Positions 41,843 to 50,330 of a stretch of DNA of 64,000 nt are shown here, piece after piece. Source of the stretch: Deltaproteobacteria bacterium (GTDB lineage: Bacteria; Myxococcota_A; UBA796; SXON01). The notes below the pieces were generated by a model. That model saw only the letters and a list, made by a program, of their open reading frames with translations. It was not told the DNA's origin and searched no databases. A program made the position numbers and the translations under genes. Position 1 is the first letter of the stretch; each line of letters begins with the position of its first letter. Location of the stretch: contig CANKTH010000001.1 in the NCBI GenBank assembly GCA_947486185.1, positions 1-64,000 on the forward strand, written 5' to 3'.

Positions 41843-42289
41843 TCACCCACTGTCAACCGTGTCGTCGGTGCCGCCGCGCGTCGGCGTGAAGTAGATCGGA
41901 ATGCTGAAGCTCGGGGGCTCGCCGTCGGTCAGGAGCACCACCTCGGTCTCGACCTCGGTCGTCGCTTCACCCGGAAGATAGTCACAGATCGCGATGGTCA
42001 ACACGTACGAGGCGCCCGGCTCGATGATTCCGAGCGAAGCGTTGACCGTCGGATCCGGGAAGCCGGCGATACACAGATGATCCTCATCGTACGCCACGAG
42101 GGTCAGAGAGGTGGCGATCTGACCCTCGTTGAGGATGGTCACGATGTCCGACGCGCGCCCCTCTTCGGGCATCTCGCCGTCAAAAGAGACCTCGCCAAAG
42201 TAGAGGCGCGTGGGCACAATCTCAAGGTCGATCACCGTCTTTTCTTCCGAACAACCCAAGAGCGCCCACAAGAGCCCGAACACCGTCAT
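41843..42289 (-). CDS. Predicted lipoprotein with ASH/choice-of-anchor-like beta domain
   Basis: 148 residues. Signal MTVFGLLWALLGC with lipobox ALLGC. The body, with PTRLYFGEVSFDG, DIVTILNEGQIATSLTLV and IIEPGASYVLTIAI, looks like one ASH/HYDIN-type beta-sandwich as in the lipoprotein at 53657-55060. The C-terminus is Asp/Thr/Gly-rich. The ATG overlaps the stop of the 42286-43053 gene (ATGA), so it is the third gene of the WYL-regulator operon. Role unknown. Confidence 0.8.
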   Translation of the reverse strand: MTVFGLLWALLGCSEEKTVIDLEIVPTRLYFGEVSFDGEMPEEGRASDIVTILNEGQIATSLTLVAYDEDHLCIAGFPDPTVNASLGIIEPGASYVLTIAICDYLPGEATTEVETEVVLLTDGEPPSFSIPIYFTPTRGGTDDTVDSG

Positions 42290-43053
42290 CGTAGCCTCCC
42301 CGATGCAGCGCTAACCGGCTCTGTCCCCGAGGTCGTGTGTCGGTTGTCCTGCTCCGCCCGCGACGCCCCCTCACACGCCGCCCGGTACACCCGCTCCGCG
42401 TGGGCGCGCAGCAGGCCCTCTACCGTCTGGCCCGGCTGGTCGACCCGCAGCTCCGCCCGCAGGCGCCGGCGGAGCGCGCCAGGATCTATCGGGCATCCAA
42501 AAGGAATCCATCCGGACCACGCCCAGCCCTCGCGTGTCAGATAGGGCCGACCCACCCCGTGGGGGCTCGGGGGTGTAGGCTCACCGGGTGCCGGCTTGGG
42601 ATGGACGACCCGAAAAATGGCGCGGCTATCCGACCAGACTCCCGGCGGCGACGCGGCCAGCACCCGAAGCGTCTGGCGGGTGGCCCCCTCGGGTCGGTCG
42701 TGGCTCCAGAGCTCGATCACGCTCCGGCCGCGGCACAACCCGGGTAACGCGGCCAGCGCCGCCGCCACAGGCACGGTGACGGGCAGGTAGGGGTCCCCGG
42801 TGATCCGCTCCCCGAGGATCGCGATGTCGGGCAGCCAGTCTTCGGCAACGTCGGCCAGCTCTTCGTCCGAGAGCGCGCGAGGGGCGTACTCGGTGCGCCG
42901 ACCTTCGTGCGAGAGCGGGCCCGCCACCTCCGGTCCGGGGAAGGCCCCCCTCCCCTGCAACCACGCCACGACTGCATCCGAGCGACGCGTGTCGCCCTCA
43001 TCCGCCCGATCCCCCAGGCCAAGATCGAGGAGCAGACTCCCCGGATCGTTCAC
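42286..43053 (-). CDS. Unknown protein in WYL-regulator operon
   Basis: 255 residues from a GTG start that overlaps the stop of the WYL-regulator gene (GTGA) and has GAGG five bases upstream. An upstream in-frame start would lie inside the regulator gene. No signal peptide or membrane helix. Segments such as LSDEELADVAEDWLPDIAIL, RGRSVIELWSHDRPEGA and REGWAWSGWIPFGCP suggest a soluble, probably cytoplasmic protein, but I recognise no family. Its fixed place between a WYL regulator and a lipoprotein argues for a shared process. Confidence 0.78.
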   Translation of the reverse strand: MNDPGSLLLDLGLGDRADEGDTRRSDAVVAWLQGRGAFPGPEVAGPLSHEGRRTEYAPRALSDEELADVAEDWLPDIAILGERITGDPYLPVTVPVAAALAALPGLCRGRSVIELWSHDRPEGATRQTLRVLAASPPGVWSDSRAIFRVVHPKPAPGEPTPPSPHGVGRPYLTREGWAWSGWIPFGCPIDPGALRRRLRAELRVDQPGQTVEGLLRAHAERVYRAACEGASRAEQDNRHTTSGTEPVSAASGRLR

Positions 43054-44039
43054 CGGTACCTCGCCGCCGCCGCGACATGGGCCTCGCGGACAAAAGTAAG
43101 GAGCGAGGGGGGCGCTTCGACCACCACCTCCGCCCCGAAGCCGAGGAACCAGGTCTTGAGCTCGGGGCCGACCGCCACCCGCATCCTCAATCGTACGCCG
43201 CCGTCCCCAAGGACCTCCACCCGCGCGCTCGGGTGCCACCGCCGCTCGCGTAGATAGAGCGCGACCTCTGGGGAGAATCGGGCGACGACCTCCTCGGCCA
43301 CCCCCGACGTGATGCCGAAACCATCGCCCAACACGGCGCGGGGATCATAGTCCTCGGGATAGGCGAAATGTGCACGTCGTAAACGTGCAAACCGGGTAAA
43401 GCGTTCGAGCGCGAAGGTCTTGATCCTGCCTTCGGCGACGTCCCGCGCGAGCAGGTAGAGGCCCTGACGGTAGGTGGCGAGGGTCAGGGGTTCGAGGCGG
43501 TAAATTCGACTCTGGCCCCGCGCGCCGCGATACTCGGCGTCTGCCGGGTTGGAGTGGATGAGGGCGCTTACCACCTCGTCGAGCAGGTCGGCGTCCTCCC
43601 GATAGTCCTTGGCGTGCTCGGGTACCGCGAGGAACTTGCGATCGAGACTATCCAGCATCTCCTTGTTGAACTTGGAGATGCTCGGCTGCAGTCGCTCGAA
43701 GGCGCCGTCGAGATCCTCCGCGAAGGTGGTGCCCTCCAGGAAGGTAAAAAGCGTGCGACCAAAGTGCAGAGACAGCACCTCGGCAAGCGTGAGCTGCACC
43801 CCGGCTCGGCCGTACCCCCCCGACACCGACAACAAACGCTCGGGGCCGGCAGCTTCGTCGACCGACACGCCGACCCGACGAAGATCTGCGAGGTACCGAC
43901 GTACCGTTCGTGGATCCACGCCGAGCTGCGCCTCGAGCTCCTCGGGCGGGATGCCGCCCGGCCGGGAGAGCAGCTCCAGCACCCGGACCAGCTTCTGCGC
44001 TTTGTTCAACTTCAAATCATCCAGTTTGTCCGGCTTCAT
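43050..44039 (-). CDS. WYL-domain transcriptional regulator
   Basis: 329 residues. An N-terminal winged helix-turn-helix (about residues 8-60, KAQKLVRVLELLSRPGG ... LGVDPRTVRRYLADLRRVGV) is followed by a WYL ligand-sensing domain (IYRLEPLTLATYRQGLYLLA, FALERFTRFARLR) and a C-terminal WCX-like extension (PEVALYLRERRWHPSA). WYL domains often sense nucleotides or nucleic-acid products and regulate defence, DNA repair or metabolism. ATG 44039 follows GGGGA; TTG 44054 is the alternative. The gene is divergent from a two-helix membrane protein, with palindromes between, so autoregulation is likely. Confidence 0.92.
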   Translation of the reverse strand: MKPDKLDDLKLNKAQKLVRVLELLSRPGGIPPEELEAQLGVDPRTVRRYLADLRRVGVSVDEAAGPERLLSVSGGYGRAGVQLTLAEVLSLHFGRTLFTFLEGTTFAEDLDGAFERLQPSISKFNKEMLDSLDRKFLAVPEHAKDYREDADLLDEVVSALIHSNPADAEYRGARGQSRIYRLEPLTLATYRQGLYLLARDVAEGRIKTFALERFTRFARLRRAHFAYPEDYDPRAVLGDGFGITSGVAEEVVARFSPEVALYLRERRWHPSARVEVLGDGGVRLRMRVAVGPELKTWFLGFGAEVVVEAPPSLLTFVREAHVAAAARYR

Positions 44040-44080
44040 TCTCACGTTCCCCAAGAAAGGAGGAATTTGCCCTTGTTCTC

Positions 44081-44122
44081 GTACACGTGTTCAGCTAACC
44101 TGTGTGTACGTTCAGGCACACA
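44081..44122. promoter_or_regulatory. Operator-like repeats upstream of WYL regulator and divergent gene
   Basis: The 8-base palindrome ACACGTGT (44083-44090), an inverted repeat TGTGTG/CACACA (44101-44106 and 44117-44122) with a 10-base centre, and a direct repeat CGT(G)TTCAG whose copies of TTCAG are 21 bases apart (44090 and 44111). All lie in the 105-base divergent region and would place regulator subunits on the same DNA face. Confidence 0.5.
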
Positions 44123-44144
44123 CCTGTATCGGTAGGGAGAACTC

Positions 44145-44411
44145 ATGTCCAGTCCGCTTTTCCTCGCCTTGTCCCTTGCCACGCTCCCGCTGCGGGCGCT
44201 TCCGGCCGACCCGACGGTCCGGGCCGACCTGCTCTTTACCCTGCTCGTGTCCGCCTGCCTCCTGGGTCTCGGGGCGCTGGGCCTGTCCGTGCTCCCCTGG
44301 CGGGAGGCGGAACTTGTACAAGCCGAACAGGGCGTCTCCGCCACGTGGTCGCGCCTCCGCACCTGGCTGTTGCCCCACCTCAGCCCGGTTTTCAGCGCGC
44401 GCGCCTCCTGA
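44145..44411 (+). CDS. Small two-helix membrane protein
   Basis: 88 residues with GGGAG five bases before the ATG. Two hydrophobic segments: about 4-20 (LFLALSLATLPLRALPA, possibly a signal) and 28-50 (LLFTLLVSACLLGLGALGLSVL), then a soluble C-terminus. Not a recognised family. It is divergent from the WYL-regulator gene with only regulatory repeats between, so it is a likely target of that regulator. Its stop is nine bases from the convergent 44420-45703 gene. Confidence 0.72.
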   Translation: MSSPLFLALSLATLPLRALPADPTVRADLLFTLLVSACLLGLGALGLSVLPWREAELVQAEQGVSATWSRLRTWLLPHLSPVFSARAS

Positions 44412-44419
44412 TCCGAGGC

Positions 44420-45703
44420 TCATTCACCGCCGTCCTCGCCCTTCTCGCCGACCTCTTTCATCCAGCGCATCAACTCTGCGCGTTCTTCCGGGGTCCGCGG
44501 CGGTACCAGCTGGCCCGACAGGTCGCTCCCCACCAGGCTCAGGCCCATCTGGATCGGATCGTTCAGCCGCCGCGGCGGCTCGCCAGGGAGCTGGCTCATC
44601 ATGAACACCAGGGGCCACGCGGACACCACGGCCGCTGCTTCGGGGCTGAACCATAACGAGCCTTGGGTGTGGACGATCTCGTCGAGCAACGCGGCATCGG
44701 TGGCCATCACCACCGTGCTGGGTAGGAAGGCCACGTCGAGGAGCTCCGACTTCACGGCGATCCTCAACCGCAGGCGTGACTCGCGGATGAAACCGACCTC
44801 GAACTGCTTGAGGACCTTCCGCGTGCGCCGGGACAGCGCCCCGGCGCGGAGCTTCTCTTCCATCGGCACAACCACCACCATGCGCGGCTCCACCCCCGCG
44901 TCAAACAGCGCGAGCGTGAGCCCCGGCCCGAGGGGGAACTGCTCCAAGAAACGCCGCACGACCTTGCCCGCGTCCGTGTTGGCCACGTCGCTCACGACGA
45001 GCTGCTCCAGCACGGTGCTCGCCGACATGCCCGCCACGACCACCATGTCGGGCGCAGCGACGCTCGTGAGCGGCAGGGCGACCGCGTTCGGCAGGCCACG
45101 TAGGTTCAACTCGGCTAATTTGGCCGAGCGTATCGCGAAGTGTATACCCTGCCCCGGATCCCGACCGACGTGGATCACCATGCTGACCGGACCGGCTTTG
45201 GGGTGGTCCTTGTGCATCCAGAACAAACAGCCGTCATTTTCTGGCATCTGAGCCAGGAGATCCGGCGCGAGGCTCACGCCGGTCGGCTGTGGCAGCACCC
45301 CGCTGTCAATCTCGACGCCGGCGCCCCGTTGCCGAAGTTGCAGGCCGCCGAGCGCCCAGAGGCCGGCCTCAACCTGCTCTGGGGTGGCCCCAGGCACATG
45401 GATGCTGAACCGCGCCACGACGGTCTCCACCCCGGCGTCCCCTACGACCAGGCGAGCCGCGCCCCCGCCCTCCCAGATCGCCATTCCCAAAGGCCGATCT
45501 TCCGCCACGTGGGTCAGCGTGTCGAAGGACCGGAGCTCATCGGTGCCCGCCTTGTTGATCAGCTCGGCGAAGTTGCCAAACACCTCTCGCGCCACCTTGC
45601 CGCTGGTGCAGGCCAGCACCATCTCGGGCTGCGGCTCGCCGAGGCGCGCGACCTCTTCGTGGAGCCCCGCGAAGGCATAGGCGGCGAGGAGGGTGAGCGT
45701 CAT
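44420..45703 (-). CDS. Predicted exported protein, unknown
   Basis: 427 residues. N-terminus MTLTLLAAYAFAG reads as a signal peptide. AAGGAG eight bases before the ATG gives strong initiation. The mature part mixes beta strands and helices with no cysteine pair or catalytic motif that I can assign; FEVGFIRESRLRLRIAVKSE and LFWMHKDHPKAGPVSMVIHVG look structured. The C-terminus is charged (RTPEERAELMRWMKEVGEKGED). No family recognised. It stands alone between the two-helix protein and a DUF2891 lipoprotein. Confidence 0.8.
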   Translation of the reverse strand: MTLTLLAAYAFAGLHEEVARLGEPQPEMVLACTSGKVAREVFGNFAELINKAGTDELRSFDTLTHVAEDRPLGMAIWEGGGAARLVVGDAGVETVVARFSIHVPGATPEQVEAGLWALGGLQLRQRGAGVEIDSGVLPQPTGVSLAPDLLAQMPENDGCLFWMHKDHPKAGPVSMVIHVGRDPGQGIHFAIRSAKLAELNLRGLPNAVALPLTSVAAPDMVVVAGMSASTVLEQLVVSDVANTDAGKVVRRFLEQFPLGPGLTLALFDAGVEPRMVVVVPMEEKLRAGALSRRTRKVLKQFEVGFIRESRLRLRIAVKSELLDVAFLPSTVVMATDAALLDEIVHTQGSLWFSPEAAAVVSAWPLVFMMSQLPGEPPRRLNDPIQMGLSLVGSDLSGQLVPPRTPEERAELMRWMKEVGEKGEDGGE

Positions 45704-45813
45704 CCTGGGCTCCTTCCGCGACGGCCCGCGGCCCCTCCCTCTATCACGAGCCGCGGCCTCCCCCGCGCCGATCGGGCGGCGCCCCGGTTAGTTTGAAGCG
45801 GGTGTCGGGTGTG

Positions 45814-46971
45814 ATGCTACGAAACAGTTGGCGCTGGGTGGGTGCGATCGGCGGGACGCTGCTGTTGGGCGCCTGCAGCCCGGGCGTGTTTGAGATTGGC
45901 GAAACAACCCCGTGGAAGGCTGATCCTGACCCGACGATCCCACCCGGCACCGACGACACCGCTGCGTCCACTGACGACACCGGTGGAGGCGACGACGCCG
46001 GTGGAGGCGACGACACCGGCACGGCTGACGGTCTGGACTGGGAGGCGTTCACCGCCGATCGAGAAGCGGCGCTGGTCGCGCTCCGCGAGCCGATACTCGA
46101 CTGTGTATCACGAGAGGACAATGGTAACGCCGCCTTTGACGGCTGTTACGATTGGCACAGCTCGGTCCACGGCCACTGGGCGCTCCTCACGCTCGGCCGG
46201 CTGCTCGACGAGCCCGCGTACGTGGAGGCTGCGGAGCGTAGCTTCACCGCTGAAGATCTGGAGCAGGAGCTGAGCCAGGTGAGCTCTCCCCGCTGGGATG
46301 AGGTGCCTTACGGCTACGCCTGGCTGTTGCTCCTGGCCCGCGAGCGGGCGGCGGGGGGCGACGAGGATCTACGCCCCCTCGCATTAGCGGCGGCGGATGT
46401 GTTGCTCAGCCACCTGGAGGGGCTCAGCGCCTCGTCCTTCCGGTCACACACGCTTGCCGACGATTACGCCAATACATCCTGGGCGCTCCTGAACCTGTGG
46501 CGGTGGGCCGAGGCCGAGGGGGACGTGGCTCTCGCCCAGCGGACCGAGAGTCTGGTCACTACGCGTCTCTTGCCCCTCGACGAGGACTGCCCTTTGGAGG
46601 CTGAGCTTCGGGCCGACAACTTCTTCCCCGCCTGCCTCATGCGGGCCCACACCCTGCTCGAGGTGCTCGACGCCGACGCGGCGGCGGCGTGGTGGCCGAC
46701 CATGGTGGCCGAAGACTACCCGATCACCCCAGTCACCGACATCCGGACCGCCCACCTGTCCGGGCTCAACTTCAGCCGCACCTGGGGGATGTGGAGCCTC
46801 TACCTGGCGACGGGTGATACACGCTGGCGGGACCGGGTGGAGGAACACCTCCGGTTCCACGTCTCCCACCCGGAGTACTGGGCCACAGATTATCTCTCCT
46901 ACTCCCACTGGGTTCCGCAGTTTGGGGTCTATGCGCTGGCGCTCACGCTGGATCAGCCGGGGCCACCGTGA
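45814..46971 (+). CDS. DUF2891-type lipoprotein
   Basis: 385 residues from ATG 45814 (TTG 45793 is possible). Signal and lipobox GTLLLGAC, then an Asp/Thr/Gly linker (about residues 35-68) made of short repeats. The catalytic-looking core begins at GCYDWHSSVHGHWALLTLGR, the hallmark of DUF2891 proteins, with LADDYANTSWALLNLWRW and LNFSRTWGMWSLYLATGD as further family blocks. These fold as alpha/alpha toroids like glycoside hydrolases of that class; the activity is unknown. Its stop overlaps the next lipoprotein gene (GTGA). Confidence 0.87.
   Translation: MLRNSWRWVGAIGGTLLLGACSPGVFEIGETTPWKADPDPTIPPGTDDTAASTDDTGGGDDAGGGDDTGTADGLDWEAFTADREAALVALREPILDCVSREDNGNAAFDGCYDWHSSVHGHWALLTLGRLLDEPAYVEAAERSFTAEDLEQELSQVSSPRWDEVPYGYAWLLLLARERAAGGDEDLRPLALAAADVLLSHLEGLSASSFRSHTLADDYANTSWALLNLWRWAEAEGDVALAQRTESLVTTRLLPLDEDCPLEAELRADNFFPACLMRAHTLLEVLDADAAAAWWPTMVAEDYPITPVTDIRTAHLSGLNFSRTWGMWSLYLATGDTRWRDRVEEHLRFHVSHPEYWATDYLSYSHWVPQFGVYALALTLDQPGPP
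45973..46020 (+). repeat. 18-base tandem repeat in lipoprotein linker
   Basis: Units of GACGACACCGGTGGAGGC at 45973-45990 and 45991-46008 (one base changed), with a partial third copy to 46020. They encode Asp-Asp-Thr/Ala-Gly-Gly-Gly in the linker of the DUF2891 lipoprotein, so the copy number can change without a frameshift. Confidence 0.85.
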
Positions 46972-47810
46972 GCCCCCGGCAGGACCGCGCCCTCGGGTAC
47001 CGCCCGTGGTGGTCCGGAGTGTGGGGGCTCAGCCTGTGGGCGTTGACGATCGGCTGCACGCCCAAAAGCGAGTGTGAAAGCGGTCCACTCTCACTCTCTT
47101 GCCCCGCACATCACGTGGTCGTACTCGAGCGCGACATCTACTTCTCCGCCCCGAGCTCCCGGCCTCCATCCGAGGGATACCCTGTCGTCATGCTCTTTCA
47201 AGGTGCATTTGTGGCAGCCGGCACCTTCTGGGATGCCCCCCGACTCGCGCCGCGGGGTATGGCCCACCAGGTGGAGCTCACCCGAGAGCTGCTCGAGGCA
47301 GGCTTCCTGGTGTTGACGCCCGAGACCCTCGGCGAAGGGCTCACCGCCTGGAACACCAACCTGCCGCAGTGGGTCGATGACTGGGACAGCTCGCCCGACG
47401 CCCTGCTGATGGAGGCCATTTTCGCTTGTCTGGAAGAAGGCCTGTTTGGACCTGTCGACCTGTCTCGTGTCCATGCCGGCGGCATCTCCAGCGGCGGCTA
47501 CATGACCAGCCGCCTCGCTATCCGCTGGCCGGAGCGGCTCGCGAGCGTGGTGGTGGCGTCCGGAAGCTACGCCACCTGTGCCGGCGGCCTGTGTGACGTG
47601 CCGGAGACCCTCGATCCCGCGCACCCCACTACTCTATTCCTACACGGCGCCCTCGACCTGATCGTGCCACGCGCGACCATGGAGGACTACGCCGACGCGC
47701 TGGAGCTCGCGGGCGTGGAGGTCGAGAAGGAGATTGCCTGGGCGGGCGGCCACGGCTGGCGTTCCGACGCGCCCCGACACATCCGGAAGTGGGTTGAGCA
47801 AGAGCAGTAG
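46968..47810 (+). CDS. Esterase/PHB-depolymerase-like lipoprotein
   Basis: 280 residues, GTG start overlapping the upstream stop. Signal region WSGVWGLSLWALTIGC with lipobox-like TIGC. The alpha/beta-hydrolase triad is visible: Ser in AGGISSGGYMTSRL, Asp in HGALDLIVP and His in GGHGWRSDAP. GGISSGGYM is the pattern of LpqC-like polyhydroxybutyrate depolymerases and feruloyl esterases. It probably acts on esters outside the inner membrane. Cotranscribed with the DUF2891 lipoprotein. Confidence 0.88.
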   Translation: MSPRQDRALGYRPWWSGVWGLSLWALTIGCTPKSECESGPLSLSCPAHHVVVLERDIYFSAPSSRPPSEGYPVVMLFQGAFVAAGTFWDAPRLAPRGMAHQVELTRELLEAGFLVLTPETLGEGLTAWNTNLPQWVDDWDSSPDALLMEAIFACLEEGLFGPVDLSRVHAGGISSGGYMTSRLAIRWPERLASVVVASGSYATCAGGLCDVPETLDPAHPTTLFLHGALDLIVPRATMEDYADALELAGVEVEKEIAWAGGHGWRSDAPRHIRKWVEQEQ

Positions 47811-47861
47811 GGCTCGTCGGGTAACCGCGCGCGGCATTGGGCCGCCGCCGCGAGCTATTCG

Positions 47862-47882
47862 TCATGTGTCATGTATCATGCG
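47862..47882. repeat. Three 7-base TCATG repeats in convergent gap
   Basis: TCATGTG, TCATGTA and TCATGCG in direct succession, between the stops of the esterase and the methyltransferase-like gene. The stretch GTGTC...GACAC around it could form a weak hairpin. Possible terminator or chance repeat. Confidence 0.35.
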
Positions 47883-47886
47883 ACAC

Positions 47887-49269
47887 TCAGGGCCTGAGCA
47901 GGCGACGCTGGGGCGCCCGACGCGTGGGCCCGGTGAGGTCGTTGGACACCAGGAGCGCGCTGGTGACGCCGTGCGGGGTGAAAGGCGCGGTGTCGTAGGG
48001 GGTGAACACCCGAAGCTCAAGGCCCGCCGGTTGGAGGAGCGCGACCTCACGGGCCAGCGCGCGGGGATTGGTCGAGAGCAGGAGCACCCGCCGCGGATCG
48101 AGCGCGAGGAGACCGGCCCGAACGCTGTCCGCGAGGGTGTGCCGGTCCAGGTCGACGATCACCATCGGCCGCAGGCCGCCGAGACGCGTGGTCACGCTGG
48201 TGAGCACTTCGTCGGCATCTCCCGCACAGAACTCCGCGTTGCTCCGGTTTCGCGTGGCGTTTTCGCGAATGTGCTCCAGCGCCAGCGGATCAGGCACCAC
48301 ACCCAGGGCCCACCCGGTCTTTCGGGCGGCCGCGAGCGAAAACAGGCCCAAGGCGTCGCCCAGCACCACCACCGCGTCCCCCTTCTGGGGGTTGAGGCTC
48401 TGGATCGCGCCACGCGTGAGCGCCAGGGCGCCTTCGGGGTTGGCGGGGAAGCCGTCGTGCAGGCCGACCCGGAGCCGGTGCTCACCCGCGGCCCAGTCGA
48501 AGGTCGGGCGACCATAGAGCAGGGTGCTGCCAGGCGGAGTGTCCGGGACATCGGGATCTTCGTACCGGACGAGGATGCCGACGATGTGGGCGTGGCCCGA
48601 CGCGAGCTGCTCGGCATAGGGCTCAATCTGGGGAATACGCCGGGTCGCGCGGATGAGGATGAGCTGCTCGCCGGAGCCTGGTGCCTCGATCGCACGAACG
48701 CCCAGCAGCACGCCCCGGCCGCCGACGAAGGGCTCGATCCGCAGATCCACCATGTGCCAGGCGGCGATCTTCATGATCTCCCGGAGACCAGGCGTAGTGA
48801 CCGGGCACTCGGGAATCGGCACGAGCTGGTGGTCGACTCCCGTCACGCCGATTCGGGGGTGGCCCTCGTCGGATCGTCCAGCCCGAAGGTCGATCTCGTA
48901 GAGCAGCCGCCCGGCCGGCACGAGGGGATCGATCCGGGTGGGGCGCACCCCCGCCGACGACAACGCCTGCTCCAAAAGCCACCGACGCGCGCGCCCCTGC
49001 CCAGCGGGATTGAGGTGCATCCAAGGACAGTGGCCACAGAGGGCGTAGCGGTCACACGGGGGATCCACCCGCTCCGCGGATCGCGGGCCGTCCGCAGCGA
49101 CGTACCTTCCGTGGACCTTGTGGGCGCCGCGCGCATCCACCCGGACCTTACACGACTCCCCCGGGATCCCGCCCAACACCGCGAGCTGCTGGCCCTGCCC
49201 GGTCACAAAGGCTTCGCCGCGGGACAACCACCCTTCCGGGGTGACGAGGTGCAGATCGGGTCGTGGCAT
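47887..49269 (-). CDS. TrmA/RlmD-family methyltransferase-like protein lacking catalytic residues
   Basis: 460 residues. The layout is that of radical-independent uracil-C5 RNA methyltransferases: TRAM-like N-terminus, 4Fe-4S site with Cys72, Cys78, Cys81 (CDRYALCGHC) and Cys155 (IPECPVTTP), and a C-terminal Rossmann fold. The catalytic centre is altered. The nucleophile Cys of the SCNP motif is Thr400 (LLSTNPRALARE), the general-base Glu of the HVETV motif is Val435 (TPHGVTSAL), DPPR is replaced by DLDRHTL, and the FFQ-N SAM loop reads GFPANPEG. It may be an inactive RNA-binding paralogue or have a new activity. ATG 49269 follows GGGTTAG. Confidence 0.82.
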   Translation of the reverse strand: MPRPDLHLVTPEGWLSRGEAFVTGQGQQLAVLGGIPGESCKVRVDARGAHKVHGRYVAADGPRSAERVDPPCDRYALCGHCPWMHLNPAGQGRARRWLLEQALSSAGVRPTRIDPLVPAGRLLYEIDLRAGRSDEGHPRIGVTGVDHQLVPIPECPVTTPGLREIMKIAAWHMVDLRIEPFVGGRGVLLGVRAIEAPGSGEQLILIRATRRIPQIEPYAEQLASGHAHIVGILVRYEDPDVPDTPPGSTLLYGRPTFDWAAGEHRLRVGLHDGFPANPEGALALTRGAIQSLNPQKGDAVVVLGDALGLFSLAAARKTGWALGVVPDPLALEHIRENATRNRSNAEFCAGDADEVLTSVTTRLGGLRPMVIVDLDRHTLADSVRAGLLALDPRRVLLLSTNPRALAREVALLQPAGLELRVFTPYDTAPFTPHGVTSALLVSNDLTGPTRRAPQRRLLRP

Positions 49270-49294
49270 GCGGGCGGCTAACCCGCCGGACGCG

Positions 49295-50308
49295 TCAAGC
49301 AGGCGCGGGGGCGGATTGTTGCACCAGCTCCTCCACCTCCGCGATCGCCCGCTCTCCCCTCTCCTCGCCGCTCCCCCACACCTCCACGTAGCGCCGGCCC
49401 GACTCGCGCAGCAGCTCCTCAAGGCGCCGATAGAAGCCCCAGCGTCGTTCGGGATGAAACCGCACCGGGTCCGGCTCGAAGGGTAGGTCTGGCCGGCACA
49501 ACACGGTCAGGTCGTATCGCTCCGCCGCCGCCTCCTGCCTCAACCAGTCTGGACACGCACCCAGGCTCAGCTCCGCCCACACCCGCGTTGTCAGCCGGTC
49601 GGTGTCCGCGATCAGCACCCGCTCCGCGTCCCGCGCCAGCACCGCCGCGCTCGCCGCTTGTCCCGCGACGATGGGTCCCAGATCGGCAGCGCTCCATCCC
49701 ACTTGTCCCTGCTGGTGGCGATACTCCAACCAGGTCCTGGCATACTCCGGCACCATGACCGTTCCGAGGCGCGCCGCCAGTTGGGCCGCCAGCGTTGTCT
49801 TCCCGCTCGACTCCGGCCCCACGACCACCACCCTCTTGACGTACCAGGGCCGGACAATGCGCGGAAGATATCGCCAACAACCCATCGGATCTGCCCGGAT
49901 CCGGCTCGCCGCGATGGCCTGGGCGCCCCGCGCCGGGTCCACCGGGAAGAAGCGCGCGCCCAGCTCGACGGCCAGCCGGTGCCCGTAGGCCTCAGAAGCG
50001 AAGACCACGTCCACCGGTTCCGGCAACACGGCCGTCAGGCTGCGCCGCCAGATCGCCCAAAAATCCGGGTGTTCCTCCGGATACTGTGGGTTCTCATCCG
50101 TCAGATGAAGCACGTGAGCTCGCGGGCAGAGCTCCTTCATCCACGTCCACCGTAACGCTCCGGGGATCGGCTCGGCGGCGAGCGAGCCGACCACCACATA
50201 GAGCCGCTCACACTGCTCGAGGCCGAACTCGACCAGGTGCAGGTGCCCCAAGTGGGGCGGCAAGAACTTGCCCAACACCATGCCCACCCGGCAAGCCTTC
50301 CTGTTCAT
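49295..50308 (-). CDS. NadR-like NMN adenylyltransferase / ribosylnicotinamide kinase
   Basis: 337 residues in two domains. Residues 1-155 form a nucleotidyltransferase with GKFLPPHLGHLHLVE (13-27) and the C-terminal AASRIRADP motif (133-141) of NMN adenylyltransferases. Residues 157-337 form a P-loop kinase with Walker A GPESSGKTT (164-172) and EYARTWLEY, as in ribosylnicotinamide kinases. The helix-turn-helix of enterobacterial NadR is absent, so no repressor role. It salvages nicotinamide riboside to NAD. AAGGAG eight bases before ATG fixes the start. It is 22 bases downstream of the oxygenase-like gene in the same operon. Confidence 0.92.
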   Translation of the reverse strand: MNRKACRVGMVLGKFLPPHLGHLHLVEFGLEQCERLYVVVGSLAAEPIPGALRWTWMKELCPRAHVLHLTDENPQYPEEHPDFWAIWRRSLTAVLPEPVDVVFASEAYGHRLAVELGARFFPVDPARGAQAIAASRIRADPMGCWRYLPRIVRPWYVKRVVVVGPESSGKTTLAAQLAARLGTVMVPEYARTWLEYRHQQGQVGWSAADLGPIVAGQAASAAVLARDAERVLIADTDRLTTRVWAELSLGACPDWLRQEAAAERYDLTVLCRPDLPFEPDPVRFHPERRWGFYRRLEELLRESGRRYVEVWGSGEERGERAIAEVEELVQQSAPAPA

Positions 50309-50330
50309 CAGTCTTGCTCCTTGTTCATCG

